A DNA stretch of 49,700 bases from Eubacterium sp. CAG:274 (GTDB lineage Bacteria; Bacillota; Clostridia; Lachnospirales; CAG-274): NCBI GenBank assembly GCA_000432155.1, contig FR888499.1, positions 4,369 to 54,068 on the forward strand, given 5' to 3'. The notes under the pieces are model-generated. The model made no database searches, was not told the DNA's origin, and saw nothing but the letters and a program-made list of their open reading frames with translations. The translations under genes were made by a program, and so were the position numbers. The stretch's first letter is position 1. Each line of letters opens with the position of its first letter. Shown here in pieces: positions 33,095 to 41,467 of this stretch.

Positions 33095-34300
33095 CTATAA
33101 CAATCCTATTCTTTCCATAATTTCATTATGTTCCTTAGCATCATTGTTTACCTTAGTAGCCCCTTTAATCTTTTTTAGTATATTATATTTTTTGTAATAT
33201 ACATTTATTATCCATCTTCTTACCCAACCAATAGGCAAATACCACTTTGGTTTACCTCTAAACCAACCAAACCACGATGACATAGTTTCATAGCTAGGAA
33301 ATATAATCTTAAATAAATTCTTCACTTTATAGCTTAAACTATCATAGTTTTCTCCATTACTATTTAAATTGTATTTGATTGAATACTGGTCTCTGTTGTA
33401 TTGACCAAAAACCCCTGCCTTAATAATATAATCCAATAACATTTTACAATTCTTGTCATTTGCTTTTTTATACTCATCCGGCACTTTGCAGTTAAAATAT
33501 TTATAGCATATATATATAAGGTTATGAGAAAATTCTAATAATTTTATTTTTTCAAGTTCATTCCTTATATATTCCCAATCGTACTTATCATAAAATTCAT
33601 TAATTAAAACTACAATATCCATTACCATTCTAATTCCTGAACCTGTTCTATATAGATGCTTAGCTAAATGTACCAATACATAAATAAAATGATATTCTTT
33701 CTTCATTTCATATACATTTTCTTCTATTTTGTCAACATTATCTAATACATTTTTAAAATATTCTGTATAATTAACACCTAAAAACAGTTGCTGATAAATA
33801 ATGGATGTATGAACCTCAAACAGCACTGAACCTCTTGTATAATTCCATACACTAGCTCCTGATTCTCTCTTATCAAATGCAAACCCTATTTCTTTTAGAA
33901 GATAATCGCTTTTTTCTCTATCACTTTCTTTTATGAGTAAATCTATATCACCCATAGTTCTTAATTCAGGATTAGGAAAATATCTCTTTGTAACTATTCC
34001 TTTCATTAAAACAATGTCTATATCCTCTTGCTGAAATTTTCTTATAACCCTACTTAATTCATTTTCTTGATTGATTGATTGCCTTACTGTTGCAATAAAC
34101 ATCTTAGATAGATAAGTCATTACATTCTCTGGAACACCTATTTGGGAATTTTTTAATACAACATAAATCATACCTTCTACATTATGTATCCTAGAAAGTA
34201 AGATAATATCATTCCAATCAATAAAAATATCTGTATTTAACTTTTCATTTTCCAAGTAAGCTAACAATAGTCTTATAAAAATGTTAAAGCTATACTTCAT
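33095..34300 (-). CDS. Uncharacterised nucleotidyltransferase-family protein of polysaccharide loci
   Basis: 401 residues of the NTP_transf_5-like family. The nucleotidyltransferase core is visible at DIDIVLMKGIVTKRYFPNPE followed by RTMGDIDLLI, with the GD-I-D metal-binding pair near residue 118. The C-terminal half is helical (LVHLAKHLYRTGSGIRMVMD). Such proteins are common in capsule and eps loci of Firmicutes, and no reaction is established. A GGGGG ribosome-binding site precedes the ATG, and the gene overlaps the VanZ-like gene by 11 bases. Confidence 0.75.
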   Translation of the reverse strand: MKYSFNIFIRLLLAYLENEKLNTDIFIDWNDIILLSRIHNVEGMIYVVLKNSQIGVPENVMTYLSKMFIATVRQSINQENELSRVIRKFQQEDIDIVLMKGIVTKRYFPNPELRTMGDIDLLIKESDREKSDYLLKEIGFAFDKRESGASVWNYTRGSVLFEVHTSIIYQQLFLGVNYTEYFKNVLDNVDKIEENVYEMKKEYHFIYVLVHLAKHLYRTGSGIRMVMDIVVLINEFYDKYDWEYIRNELEKIKLLEFSHNLIYICYKYFNCKVPDEYKKANDKNCKMLLDYIIKAGVFGQYNRDQYSIKYNLNSNGENYDSLSYKVKNLFKIIFPSYETMSSWFGWFRGKPKWYLPIGWVRRWIINVYYKKYNILKKIKGATKVNNDAKEHNEIMERIGLL

Positions 34301-34844
34301 ATTTTATTCCCCCTTTTCTTTTAATGGAATTATGCTTTACTGTCAAAAATACAATTATTGCAATAATTCCCCCAATAATATCAACAAAAACATCTGATAA
34401 CTTAGCATCTCTGCCAGAAGAAAATAACTGGTGAAACTCATCAAATATAGCATAGCTAAAACAAATAATTATTGAATACTTTATATATTCCATATTTCTT
34501 CTAAAATTTATTTCTTTAAATCCTAATAAAAGAAATATAGTAAAGCTAAAATATAAAAACACATGTGCAGATTTTCTTATGAAAATACTTACCTTACCTG
34601 TAATTTTCATCCACTCTTTTTTAGAAATCATTTCTTTATTCTCTGGATTTTTCTTTAACTTTGTATTTATATCTTTTTTGTTTTCATCAGCTTTAATATA
34701 GTATTTTTTTGATAGATATTTTACTATAGGTCTACGTATAAAATCACTTTGCCTTAAAGAATCACTTTTATTAAAATTTGAAAACGAAAATATCAAGACA
34801 GATATTAAAAAAGCACATAAAAAATATATTCTACACTTCATCAC
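34290..34844 (-). CDS. VanZ-like membrane protein
   Basis: 184 residues with an N-terminal helix, a Lys-rich loop and three or four further helices. The family signature is clear: FIRKSAHVFLYFSFTIFLLL followed by FDEFHQLFSSGRDAKLSDVF and VDIIGGI near the C-terminus. VanZ-type proteins are found in teicoplanin resistance and many polysaccharide loci, where their role is unproven. It ends inside the start region of the nucleotidyltransferase-like gene and is preceded by a 109-base gap after the kinase gene with no obvious terminator. Confidence 0.85.
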   Translation of the reverse strand: MMKCRIYFLCAFLISVLIFSFSNFNKSDSLRQSDFIRRPIVKYLSKKYYIKADENKKDINTKLKKNPENKEMISKKEWMKITGKVSIFIRKSAHVFLYFSFTIFLLLGFKEINFRRNMEYIKYSIIICFSYAIFDEFHQLFSSGRDAKLSDVFVDIIGGIIAIIVFLTVKHNSIKRKGGIKYEV

Positions 34845-34953
34845 TTATAAATACACTTCCACACATAATCAACACATATTTCTCTAAAAAAGCTATCAGG
34901 AACCCTTTTAACCTTTGTTAATACATCTATTTTAAACAATATTACTAAAAATA

Positions 34954-35748
34954 TTAAGTTTTTTTACCTTTTTCTTCTCCATATGAATAGCTATACTTTC
35001 CATACTTTCCATATTTTTTATACTTATTATATTTTCCGTAACCATTAAATTTAGAATCTTCCATACCATTTACGACCAAACCTAAAATATTAACATTTAA
35101 GAATTTGGCACTGCCGAGAGTTCTTTTTACATCTTCGTAAGTAGTAACTCCCTGTCTAGTTACAATTACTAAACCTCCTGTATACTGTGAAAGTTCCAAA
35201 GCATCTGATACAACCCCTATCGGTGGAGTGTCCACGATTACATAGTCATAAATTTTTTGAACTTCTTCTATAAAATTTTTCATATTTTGTGATGCTATAA
35301 GTTCGGAAGGATTAGGAGGAATTGGTCCACTAGAAATCAAATCTAAGTTTTTTGTTACTTCCTTATGAACACAATCCTCAAATGTTGCCATTTTACCAAG
35401 TATTGAGGATAAACCTAATTTATTTTCAACTTTAAAAATCTTATGCTGTACTGATTTTCTAAGGTCACAATCAATTAAGAGTACCTTTGCACCAGTTTGA
35501 GCCATAGCAATAGCAACATTAGCTGATGTAATAGACTTTCCCTCTCCTGGATATGAACTCGAAATTTCAATAACAGAAGTATTTCTTACAGACATTGCAA
35601 ATACGATATTTGTTCTCAACTGCTTATAAGGCTCAACAACTTGAAAATCTTTAACATCCATTATTGTCGTTCTGTCATTTAAGTTGTCTATATTTTTATT
35701 TTGTCTAAATCTATTAAAAAAATTATCTAACACTCTAAGCATTGGCAT
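34954..35748 (-). CDS. Bacterial tyrosine kinase (BY-kinase), CpsD/CapB/EpsB type
   Basis: 264 residues, cytoplasmic autokinase that controls capsule polymerisation with its Wzz-type partner. Walker A is SSSYPGEGKSITSANVA (about 63-79), Walker A' is VLLIDCDLRKS (89-99) and Walker B is YVIVDTPPIGVVSDALEL. The C-terminus is a tyrosine cluster: eight Tyr in the last 30 residues spaced by Gly and Lys, the autophosphorylation tail. The gene overlaps the Wzz gene by 14 bases. A second in-frame ATG (35742) is possible. No CpsB-type PHP phosphatase is in the window. Confidence 0.95.
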   Translation of the reverse strand: MPMLRVLDNFFNRFRQNKNIDNLNDRTTIMDVKDFQVVEPYKQLRTNIVFAMSVRNTSVIEISSSYPGEGKSITSANVAIAMAQTGAKVLLIDCDLRKSVQHKIFKVENKLGLSSILGKMATFEDCVHKEVTKNLDLISSGPIPPNPSELIASQNMKNFIEEVQKIYDYVIVDTPPIGVVSDALELSQYTGGLVIVTRQGVTTYEDVKRTLGSAKFLNVNILGLVVNGMEDSKFNGYGKYNKYKKYGKYGKYSYSYGEEKGKKT

Positions 35749-36529
35749 TTACCTCTCTTTCAGCAGTTTCATTGTTACCTGAAATATCGTACACAGGTAT
35801 TTCGCCTAAAACAGGCACACCAAATTTATTTACAAGAGATTCTCCATCTGTTACTGTATTATTTAAGAAATCTAAAAGTAAGACTAACGCAACAGATAAA
35901 ATAAAACCAAAGCCTCCACCTAAAATAACATTCTTTAATACATTAGGCGAAGAACTGCCTCCCATTAATTCTGGATAACCAATAGGATTAACATATGCCA
36001 CACCCATAACATCTGAAAGTACCTTAGGTGCAACATCTATCATAGCCAAACAAATATCAACTGAAACCTGAGGGTCTCTTGTAGTTGCTATAACCCTTAA
36101 AACTTCAGTTTCATTTACAGAACCCATACTAATACAGCTTGAGATTGCAGACGATGGTATTGCATATCCTCCATCTTTTTCAACAATAGGAAAAATCTTA
36201 GATAATTTATCTGCTCCATATTTTTTTATCAAGCTATTGCTAATATCTTCCATAACTAAGTTATCACTAAGTATAACTGCGTATGTATCAACAAGCATCT
36301 GTGAAGCACTAATATCACTAGATAAAATTTCGCCGGTATTCTGGGTTACTTTGTTATTCATAACATAAAGCGATACAGATGACCTATATTCCTTATGTAA
36401 GAATATCTTTGAAACAATAAGGCTTATAGAGGCAAATATGACTGTAATAAGTAGAATAACCAGAATATTTTTGAATATAATTTCCAAAACATTTTTAATA
36501 TTAATGACCTCTACTTTTTCATCTCTCAT
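35735..36529 (-). CDS. Wzz-type chain-length determinant, CapA/CpsC/EpsA family
   Basis: 264 residues from ATG 36529; the in-frame TTG at 36541 sits directly on the AAGGAG ribosome-binding site. It has two membrane helices, about residues 20-40 and 225-245, enclosing an extracellular domain, and a short cytoplasmic C-terminus that would activate the BY-kinase. The LVDTYAVILSD and VLRVIATTRDPQVSVDI segments are family hallmarks, and the Pro-rich VPVLGEIPVYD near the end is typical. It is the first gene of the capsule transcript. Confidence 0.92.
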   Translation of the reverse strand: MRDEKVEVINIKNVLEIIFKNILVILLITVIFASISLIVSKIFLHKEYRSSVSLYVMNNKVTQNTGEILSSDISASQMLVDTYAVILSDNLVMEDISNSLIKKYGADKLSKIFPIVEKDGGYAIPSSAISSCISMGSVNETEVLRVIATTRDPQVSVDICLAMIDVAPKVLSDVMGVAYVNPIGYPELMGGSSSPNVLKNVILGGGFGFILSVALVLLLDFLNNTVTDGESLVNKFGVPVLGEIPVYDISGNNETAEREVNANA

Positions 36530-36583
36530 AACTTGAAACAACTCCTTCCCTTTTAATGCTTGATATAAGCATTTTTTCTTTAT

Positions 36584-36612
36584 ATTATACTATAATTCGT
36601 ATATATATGCAA
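36584..36612 (-). promoter_or_regulatory. Capsule operon promoter
   Basis: TTGCAT (36607-36612), 17 bases, TATAAT (36584-36589) on the minus strand. A small hairpin ATGCTT/AAGCAT (36556-36572) lies in the leader before the wzz ribosome-binding site. No other strong promoter was seen until 20.3 kb, suggesting one transcript of about 16 kb. Confidence 0.7.
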
Positions 36613-36707
36613 ATTAAATTATTTTATTCAACTTTAGCACTATATTCCATATTTAACCCTAAACTATTTATATTATTTCAAAAAAATCTCTTGATATTAC
36701 TCATTTT

Positions 36708-36787
36708 TTGTTTTATTATTTTTATATTATTATAAAATTCAAATTGAAAAAGCTATTTTTAAACACAAAAATAAAGACTTTTTCAAT
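36708..36787 (+). promoter_or_regulatory. Promoter and leader hairpin of the shikimate-kinase-like gene
   Basis: TTGTTT (36708-36713), 17 bases, TATAAA (36731-36736). The leader then forms a long hairpin: ATTGAAAAAG (36743-36752) with CTTTTTCAAT (36778-36787), and inside it TATTTTT with AAAAATA. The stem ends four bases before the AAGGAG ribosome-binding site, so it could stabilise the RNA or gate translation. Confidence 0.55.
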
Positions 36788-36805
36788 ATTTAAGGAGTGA
36801 TTTAT

Positions 36806-37312
36806 TTGAATAACATCATACTTATAGGTATGCCTGGTGCCGGAAAAAGCACTATTGGTGTAGTATTAGCCAAAAAATTAGGCTTCGACTTCATAGATTC
36901 TGACTTAGTAATACAAAACCAATATAAAAAAGTATTACAAGAACTCATAAATGAATACGGTACTGACGGTTTTGAAAAAATTGAAAACGATGTAAACAAA
37001 GGCATAAAAACAACAAACAGCGTAATCGCTACAGGTGGCAGTGCTATCTATGGCGAAGAAGCTATGGAACATTTTAACAACATTGGCACAATAGTTTACC
37101 TAAATCTTCCATATGAAGAAATAGAGCAGAGATTAGGAAACCTTGAAGAAAGGGGCGTTACAATCAAGAAAGGTCAAACTCTTAAAGACCTTTACAATGA
37201 AAGAACTCCCCTCTATAAAAAATATGCAAATGTTATAGTTAACTGTCAGGATAAAACTATAAGAGATATTGTGGAAGAAATATCTGCTAATTCAAATATC
37301 CAAGAGTCTTAA
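36806..37312 (+). CDS. Shikimate kinase-like P-loop kinase
   Basis: 168 residues from TTG 36806, eight bases after AAGGAG; the in-frame GTG at 36797 overlaps that site. The P-loop IILIGMPGAGKSTIG, the FIDSDLVIQ aspartates, GGSAI in place of the usual GGG, and the lid RTPLYKKYAN follow the shikimate kinase layout. However, the shikimate-binding Arg of the FRxxE motif is replaced (GFEKIEND), so the substrate may differ or the activity may be low. No other aromatic-pathway gene is nearby. Its last 26 bases overlap the convergent gene. Confidence 0.7.
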   Translation: MNNIILIGMPGAGKSTIGVVLAKKLGFDFIDSDLVIQNQYKKVLQELINEYGTDGFEKIENDVNKGIKTTNSVIATGGSAIYGEEAMEHFNNIGTIVYLNLPYEEIEQRLGNLEERGVTIKKGQTLKDLYNERTPLYKKYANVIVNCQDKTIRDIVEEISANSNIQES

Positions 37313-38324
37313 TTTTATCACATACATTTTTACTAAGCACCTTGCACCCTGTAACACTTAATAAACCATTATTATCTGCAAGGTTGCTTGGTATTATACC
37401 TTTAGCTATTTTTTCCTTGTTACTTTCTGTTGTGTTTTTGCCCATATCATTTTTGGCATAATCCACAAGAAGTTTTCTCGAATTTATAAATTTATCTCCA
37501 AATTTTTCTTCCAATAACTTATCAACTTCTTTGTTGGTGTTTTCGTCGCCGTCTGATAAACCAATTATTATGTACTTTCCATTTATGGATTCTACAAATT
37601 TTTCTGTTTGTTCCAGCAATTCTTTTGGTGTAGACCACCCTTTTCTCTCCAACCATATAATATTTATATAGTCCTTATATTTTGCATCAGAACCCTCTGT
37701 TTGTACAACTGTTCCTGCTGGCACTTCAACCTTTTCACCGCTAATTTCTCTCTGAAAATAAAATGCTGATGTTTTTGTAACATCTTCTTCAGATGTTTTT
37801 CCGAAAAGTGTACCCTTTACACCATTTATGCTACAAGGATTTACGCCAGGATTTTTTGTGCCACACAGTATATTTACATTTGCTCCAGAACTAGATTTAA
37901 TCTTAATATCATTAATAGTATTATTTGTGCCATCTATTTCTGTATTTTCCCCTACAATAATAGGTATAGAGCCTTGTCTACCCAAAACATCAACTGTGCT
38001 TTCATCTTTGACACCTTTATTTTCTACAGGTAAATCATACCCCATATCTTTCAAATCTTCATAAAGAAAATCAATATAATTAGCATAAACATATCCCACA
38101 GTGTTACTTCCTCCCCAGCAAGCAACACCTTTTAATTTTGCTACAACCTTTTCCTTTTCTTCTTTTTCTTTTTTCAATTTTTCTTGACGATTATAAATAT
38201 AATTTTTAGAATAATTGTTTATATCCCCAATTTTTCCCTCGTTACTATCTTTCGCTAATAACATAACAGCAACAGAAACAAACAATGTAACTACTGCAAC
38301 TATTAAAAGAATTTTTTTAATCAT
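37287..38324 (-). CDS. Membrane-anchored SGNH-hydrolase-like protein
   Basis: 345 residues: one N-terminal helix (about 4-24), a charged coiled segment rich in Lys and Glu (45-65), then an extracellular domain beginning VACWGGSNTVGYVYANYIDF, where GGSNT takes the place of the GDS block I of SGNH/GDSL esterases (Ser kept, Asp lost). YIIIGLSDGDENTNKEVDKL is a possible later block. Remaining SGNH blocks are not obvious, so family membership is moderate. It might modify a cell-surface polysaccharide, given its location beside the capsule locus; that is inference. AAGGAGGG precedes the ATG. Confidence 0.55.
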   Translation of the reverse strand: MIKKILLIVAVVTLFVSVAVMLLAKDSNEGKIGDINNYSKNYIYNRQEKLKKEKEEKEKVVAKLKGVACWGGSNTVGYVYANYIDFLYEDLKDMGYDLPVENKGVKDESTVDVLGRQGSIPIIVGENTEIDGTNNTINDIKIKSSSGANVNILCGTKNPGVNPCSINGVKGTLFGKTSEEDVTKTSAFYFQREISGEKVEVPAGTVVQTEGSDAKYKDYINIIWLERKGWSTPKELLEQTEKFVESINGKYIIIGLSDGDENTNKEVDKLLEEKFGDKFINSRKLLVDYAKNDMGKNTTESNKEKIAKGIIPSNLADNNGLLSVTGCKVLSKNVCDKIKTLGYLN

Positions 38325-38467
38325 AAAATATTCCCTCCTTATTGTAATTATACCATTAATTTTGTCTTATTTCAATTTCATAATTTAATTATTAGCTGCA
38401 TTTAATATATAAGTGCAAAAAACATAATTACAAATACATTAATAAATAAGTTTTTTTAATATTTTCC

Positions 38468-38496
38468 TTGTTTTTTTTCTGTTTAGATTATATAAT
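38468..38496 (+). promoter_or_regulatory. Promoter of the pseudokinase gene
   Basis: TTGTTT (38468-38473), 17 bases, TATAAT (38491-38496), then AGGAGGT about 30 bases downstream, six bases before ATG 38538. Confidence 0.6.
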
Positions 38497-38537
38497 GGAT
38501 AATGTTTGCAACTATTGAACTTTTAGGAGGTCTTGAT

Positions 38538-39905
38538 ATGAAAAAATGCTTTAATTGTATGAACGATTTATCAGCTTCCGAGGAAAAATGTCCAGCCTGT
38601 GGTACAGTTTACGACAACAAGCCTAAAGCCGAGTATCATTTACCTCCGGAAACAATTTTAGCAGATAGATATATTCTCGGTTATGCAATAAAAGAAACTG
38701 AAGTTTTTATTGCATATGTAGCATGGGATAAAGAAGAAAATAAAAAAGTTATTATAAATGAATATTTTCCAGCCTTTCTTTCAGAAAGAACTGAGGCATT
38801 AAGTGTTGAGCCTGAAAACAAAAAGACTTCACATATTTTTATGAGAGGTTTAGCTGCATTTAAAGATGAATGTGTAGATTTGAAAGATATGCCAAATGTA
38901 GATGTAATAGGTGGTTTTGAAGAAAACAACACTTATTACTGTGTCCGTGAAATCGTGGACGGCATAATGGTTAAAAACTTAATATACAACAACCTAAAAA
39001 TTTCTGATGATTACGCAAGGCGTGTACTCATTCTTATTTTAAGGTCATTAAATAAAATACAGAAAAAGGGTATAATTCACGGTAATATAACTCCGGAAAC
39101 CCTTTACATAAGTAAAAAAGACACATCTATTATTTTAACAGATTTCAGCTTTAGTGGTTATTTAAGTCAATATCTAAAAACTGATTGCAACAACGGTTAT
39201 TCTCCTTTAGAACAATATGAAAAAAATATAAGACTTGACTTGTCAGCTGATATTTACTCTGTTGGTGCTGTATTTTATGAAATGGTTACTAAAGAAAAGC
39301 CAACTTCAGCTGTAAACAGATTAAAAGCTGATACTCTTGTTGCTCCATCATTAATGGGCATAAATATTAAAAAGAATGTTGAAAATGCTATGTTTAATGC
39401 TCTTAATCTGCATCCTGAGCATAGAACAAAAAATGTAACAGCATTTTATGACGAATTAAAAAATCCTGAAACTCCTAGAAAATGGGAAAGAAATCGCAAA
39501 AAGTATAAGAAAAAAGCTAAATTTAACCTTAATACATTTAAAGACGCCGGTTTTTGGACAAAAATTGGTCTTATCGGTATCTTTGGTATAATGTTCCTTG
39601 CTGTTATTGCCACAGCTGTAGAAGTAGCATTTATAAATCACAAAACTAAAAATCCTACTGACGCAGAAATTTCAACTGAAGCTGTACCTAGAAGTGAAGA
39701 TATTACATTTAATATAGTTACAGTAACAGAGGACCAAAGCGAAACAACTACAGAAGAAAAGCATGGATTTTTTGACAAACTTTTTGGTGGTAACGATAAT
39801 TCTGATGACAACAATAGTCAAAATGAAGAAAACAGAACAACAGATAAAAAGACTTCGACTAAACCAAAGGATAAAGTCGTTTCTGGCAGTAGAGTGAGAA
39901 ATTAA
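38538..39905 (+). CDS. Membrane-anchored zinc-ribbon protein kinase-like protein, probable pseudokinase
   Basis: 455 residues. A zinc ribbon lies at the N-terminus (Cys4, Cys7, Cys18, Cys21). Residues about 45-310 follow a Hanks-type Ser/Thr kinase, but the Gly-rich loop is absent (ILGYAIKETEVFIAYVAWD), the VAIK lysine is Asn74 (VIINEYFP), the HRD motif is HGN (Asn183) and the catalytic-loop Asn is Thr. Asp202 of DFG remains (DFS). The C-lobe motifs YSPLEQY and DIYSVGAVFYEM are kept. A membrane helix at about 341-365 leads to a Thr/Glu/Asp-rich outer tail. It probably senses or scaffolds rather than phosphorylates. ATG 38538 is preferred over an in-frame ATG at 38502 because AGGAGGT precedes it. 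Confidence 0.82.
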   Translation: MKKCFNCMNDLSASEEKCPACGTVYDNKPKAEYHLPPETILADRYILGYAIKETEVFIAYVAWDKEENKKVIINEYFPAFLSERTEALSVEPENKKTSHIFMRGLAAFKDECVDLKDMPNVDVIGGFEENNTYYCVREIVDGIMVKNLIYNNLKISDDYARRVLILILRSLNKIQKKGIIHGNITPETLYISKKDTSIILTDFSFSGYLSQYLKTDCNNGYSPLEQYEKNIRLDLSADIYSVGAVFYEMVTKEKPTSAVNRLKADTLVAPSLMGINIKKNVENAMFNALNLHPEHRTKNVTAFYDELKNPETPRKWERNRKKYKKKAKFNLNTFKDAGFWTKIGLIGIFGIMFLAVIATAVEVAFINHKTKNPTDAEISTEAVPRSEDITFNIVTVTEDQSETTTEEKHGFFDKLFGGNDNSDDNNSQNEENRTTDKKTSTKPKDKVVSGSRVRN

Positions 39906-39907
39906 CT

Positions 39908-40023
39908 TTAATTTGTGGCTTGTTGACCAACAAGGCATCGAATTTACATTTCCGATTCATTGGTCAGAACTTTCAACTTCGTTGAAAGCCACACTTCGTG
40001 TGTCCGATTTATCTTTCCGATTC
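39908..40023 (+). repeat. Structured intergenic element with direct repeats and three hairpins
   Basis: Directly after the pseudokinase stop. Hairpins: CTTGTT/AACAAG (39919-39934, GACC loop), TTTCAAC/GTTGAAA (39971-39987, TTC loop), CACAC/GTGTG (39990-40002, TTC loop). Direct repeats of 21 bases at 39938-39958 and 40003-40023 agree at 17 positions. Outer arms TGTGGCTT and AAAGCCAC also pair. The first 30 bases match 12323-12347. It reads as a dispersed repeat or structured RNA rather than ordinary spacer. Confidence 0.6.
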
Positions 40024-40028
40024 CTATA

Positions 40029-40074
40029 AAAGACTATCTAAAAGAGTTTTATCCCAATTAGATAGTCTTTTTTT
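40029..40074. terminator. Terminator after the pseudokinase gene
   Basis: AAGACTATCTAA (40030-40041) and TTAGATAGTCTT (40058-40069) form a perfect 12-base stem followed by TTTTT. The A-run on the left lets it serve the convergent gene too. Confidence 0.9.
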
Positions 40075-40621
40075 ATGTGTCATAATATATAAAGTAGAGC
40101 ATTCTTTCATCTGTATCATAAATCACAAGAGTAAAATTATAGGAACACCTATTAAAAAGTTCTGTATCATCTTTGGGATTTTTACTCTCCATATTCCTAT
40201 CAAAAAAGTAATAATATCCATTTTTAATTGGAGGAATAAGTATCTCGTCACTATCGTGATAACGAATCATTGATGAGGCAGAAAAATCTTTTGATTCAAT
40301 TCCATATACTACACGATAAATATTACTAGAAAAAGGCAAAGGCAACCACTTTGGATTTGTTTTCATTACATCTAGGCATCTGTCATTTGGCATTTTTATT
40401 TTTATAAATGTTTCACCATCTCCAAGAAAACCACCATGGTCATCATAATTTACCAAAACTTTCCCATCTAAAACATTTACATCTATTACTTCTGAAACAT
40501 ATCTTTGAATTTTTCTAAATTCCCTTCCCTTACTCATTACAAACATCATACTTATTAAAAGCACGATATTCAAAAAAATAATCAATAATCTTCTTAGCAC
40601 TTTTTTTATGAAATTTATCAT
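40073..40621 (-). CDS. Hypothetical membrane-anchored protein, 182 residues
   Basis: I do not recognise a family. From ATG 40621, which follows GAGGGGTGG, the product has a basic N-terminus, one strong helix (about 8-30, IIFLNIVLLISMMFVMSKGR) and an outer beta-rich domain with many aromatic and charged residues and a Tyr-rich C-terminus ending YDTDERMLYFIYYDT. A longer in-frame start at 40675 has no ribosome-binding site. It is leftward and convergent with the pseudokinase gene, sharing its terminator. Confidence 0.65.
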   Translation of the reverse strand: MINFIKKVLRRLLIIFLNIVLLISMMFVMSKGREFRKIQRYVSEVIDVNVLDGKVLVNYDDHGGFLGDGETFIKIKMPNDRCLDVMKTNPKWLPLPFSSNIYRVVYGIESKDFSASSMIRYHDSDEILIPPIKNGYYYFFDRNMESKNPKDDTELFNRCSYNFTLVIYDTDERMLYFIYYDT

Positions 40622-40683
40622 AATACCACCCCTCAAATTGATATTAAAACAAAATAAGTACACATACAATTCCAAAAACTACA

Positions 40684-40717
40684 CAAAAAAAGCATAGAAC
40701 AATTATCTATGCTTTTT
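40684..40717 (-). terminator. Terminator of the sugar transferase gene
   Basis: AGCATAGA (40691-40698) pairs with TCTATGCT (40706-40713); on the minus strand the stem is followed by TTTTTTTGTG. Confidence 0.85.
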
Positions 40718-40724
40718 ACAAATA

Positions 40725-41378
40725 TTAGTACGCTCCATCGCCCTTAAAAACAGCAGGGAAAGTAAGTAATATAATTTTTATATCTGTTAATAAACTCATT
40801 TCCTTTATGTATTTTACATCTAATTTCATCCATTCGTCAAAAGGAATGTTACTTCTACCACTTACCTGCCAGTAACAGCTTAAACCTGGTTTTACAAGAA
40901 GTCTAAGTTTATCAAATTCTCCATATTGGTCAACTTCTCTCTGAATTGCTGGTCTTGGACCTATAATAGACATATCACCCTTTAATATATTTACAAGCTG
41001 TAAAAGCTCATCAATACTATATTTTCTGATAAAATGGCCAACTTTAGTAATTCTAGGGTCTTCCTGCATTTTAAATGTAGGTCCTTCTGTTTCATTTTTA
41101 TGTTTTAATTTCTTTAACTTTTCTTCAGCATCTATACACATACTACGGAATTTATACATATTAAATTCTTTACCATTTGTTCCCACTCTTTTTTGAACAA
41201 AAACAGCCGGACCTGGGGATTCTAATTTAATAGCCAAAGCCGTAATTAACAATATTGGCGAAAGGACAACTAAAGCAAAGGCAGAACACACTATATCCAT
41301 TACTCTCTTAACAAAAAGGTAACCTTTACCTGGTAATTTAATATTGTATTTTTCCCTTAATTTTTCAAATTCATTCAT
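40725..41378 (-). CDS. Undecaprenyl-phosphate sugar-1-phosphate transferase (priming enzyme)
   Basis: 217 residues, the short monotopic form of the WbaP/CpsE/PglC superfamily. One membrane helix or re-entrant hairpin (about 22-47) follows RVMDIVCSAFALVVLSPILL; then FVQKRVGTNGKEFNMYKFRS, the catalytic DE region RKYSIDELLQLVNILKGDMS, IIGPRPA and WQVSGRSNIPFDEW, ending GDGAY. It starts repeat-unit synthesis by loading sugar-1-phosphate on undecaprenyl phosphate. It lies 4 kb outside the main capsule operon with its own promoter and terminator, so priming may be set independently. Confidence 0.94.
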   Translation of the reverse strand: MNEFEKLREKYNIKLPGKGYLFVKRVMDIVCSAFALVVLSPILLITALAIKLESPGPAVFVQKRVGTNGKEFNMYKFRSMCIDAEEKLKKLKHKNETEGPTFKMQEDPRITKVGHFIRKYSIDELLQLVNILKGDMSIIGPRPAIQREVDQYGEFDKLRLLVKPGLSCYWQVSGRSNIPFDEWMKLDVKYIKEMSLLTDIKIILLTFPAVFKGDGAY

Positions 41379-41438
41379 AAAACTTAACCCTTTCTAACAA
41401 ATACATTAATATTTTATTAAATATCGACACCAATGTTA

Positions 41439-41467
41439 ATTTTACACAATATAAACCCTTATGTCAA
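41439..41467 (-). promoter_or_regulatory. Promoter of the priming sugar transferase gene
   Basis: TTGACA (41462-41467), 17 bases, TAAAAT (41439-41444) on the minus strand, about 60 bases before the gene. Confidence 0.75.
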
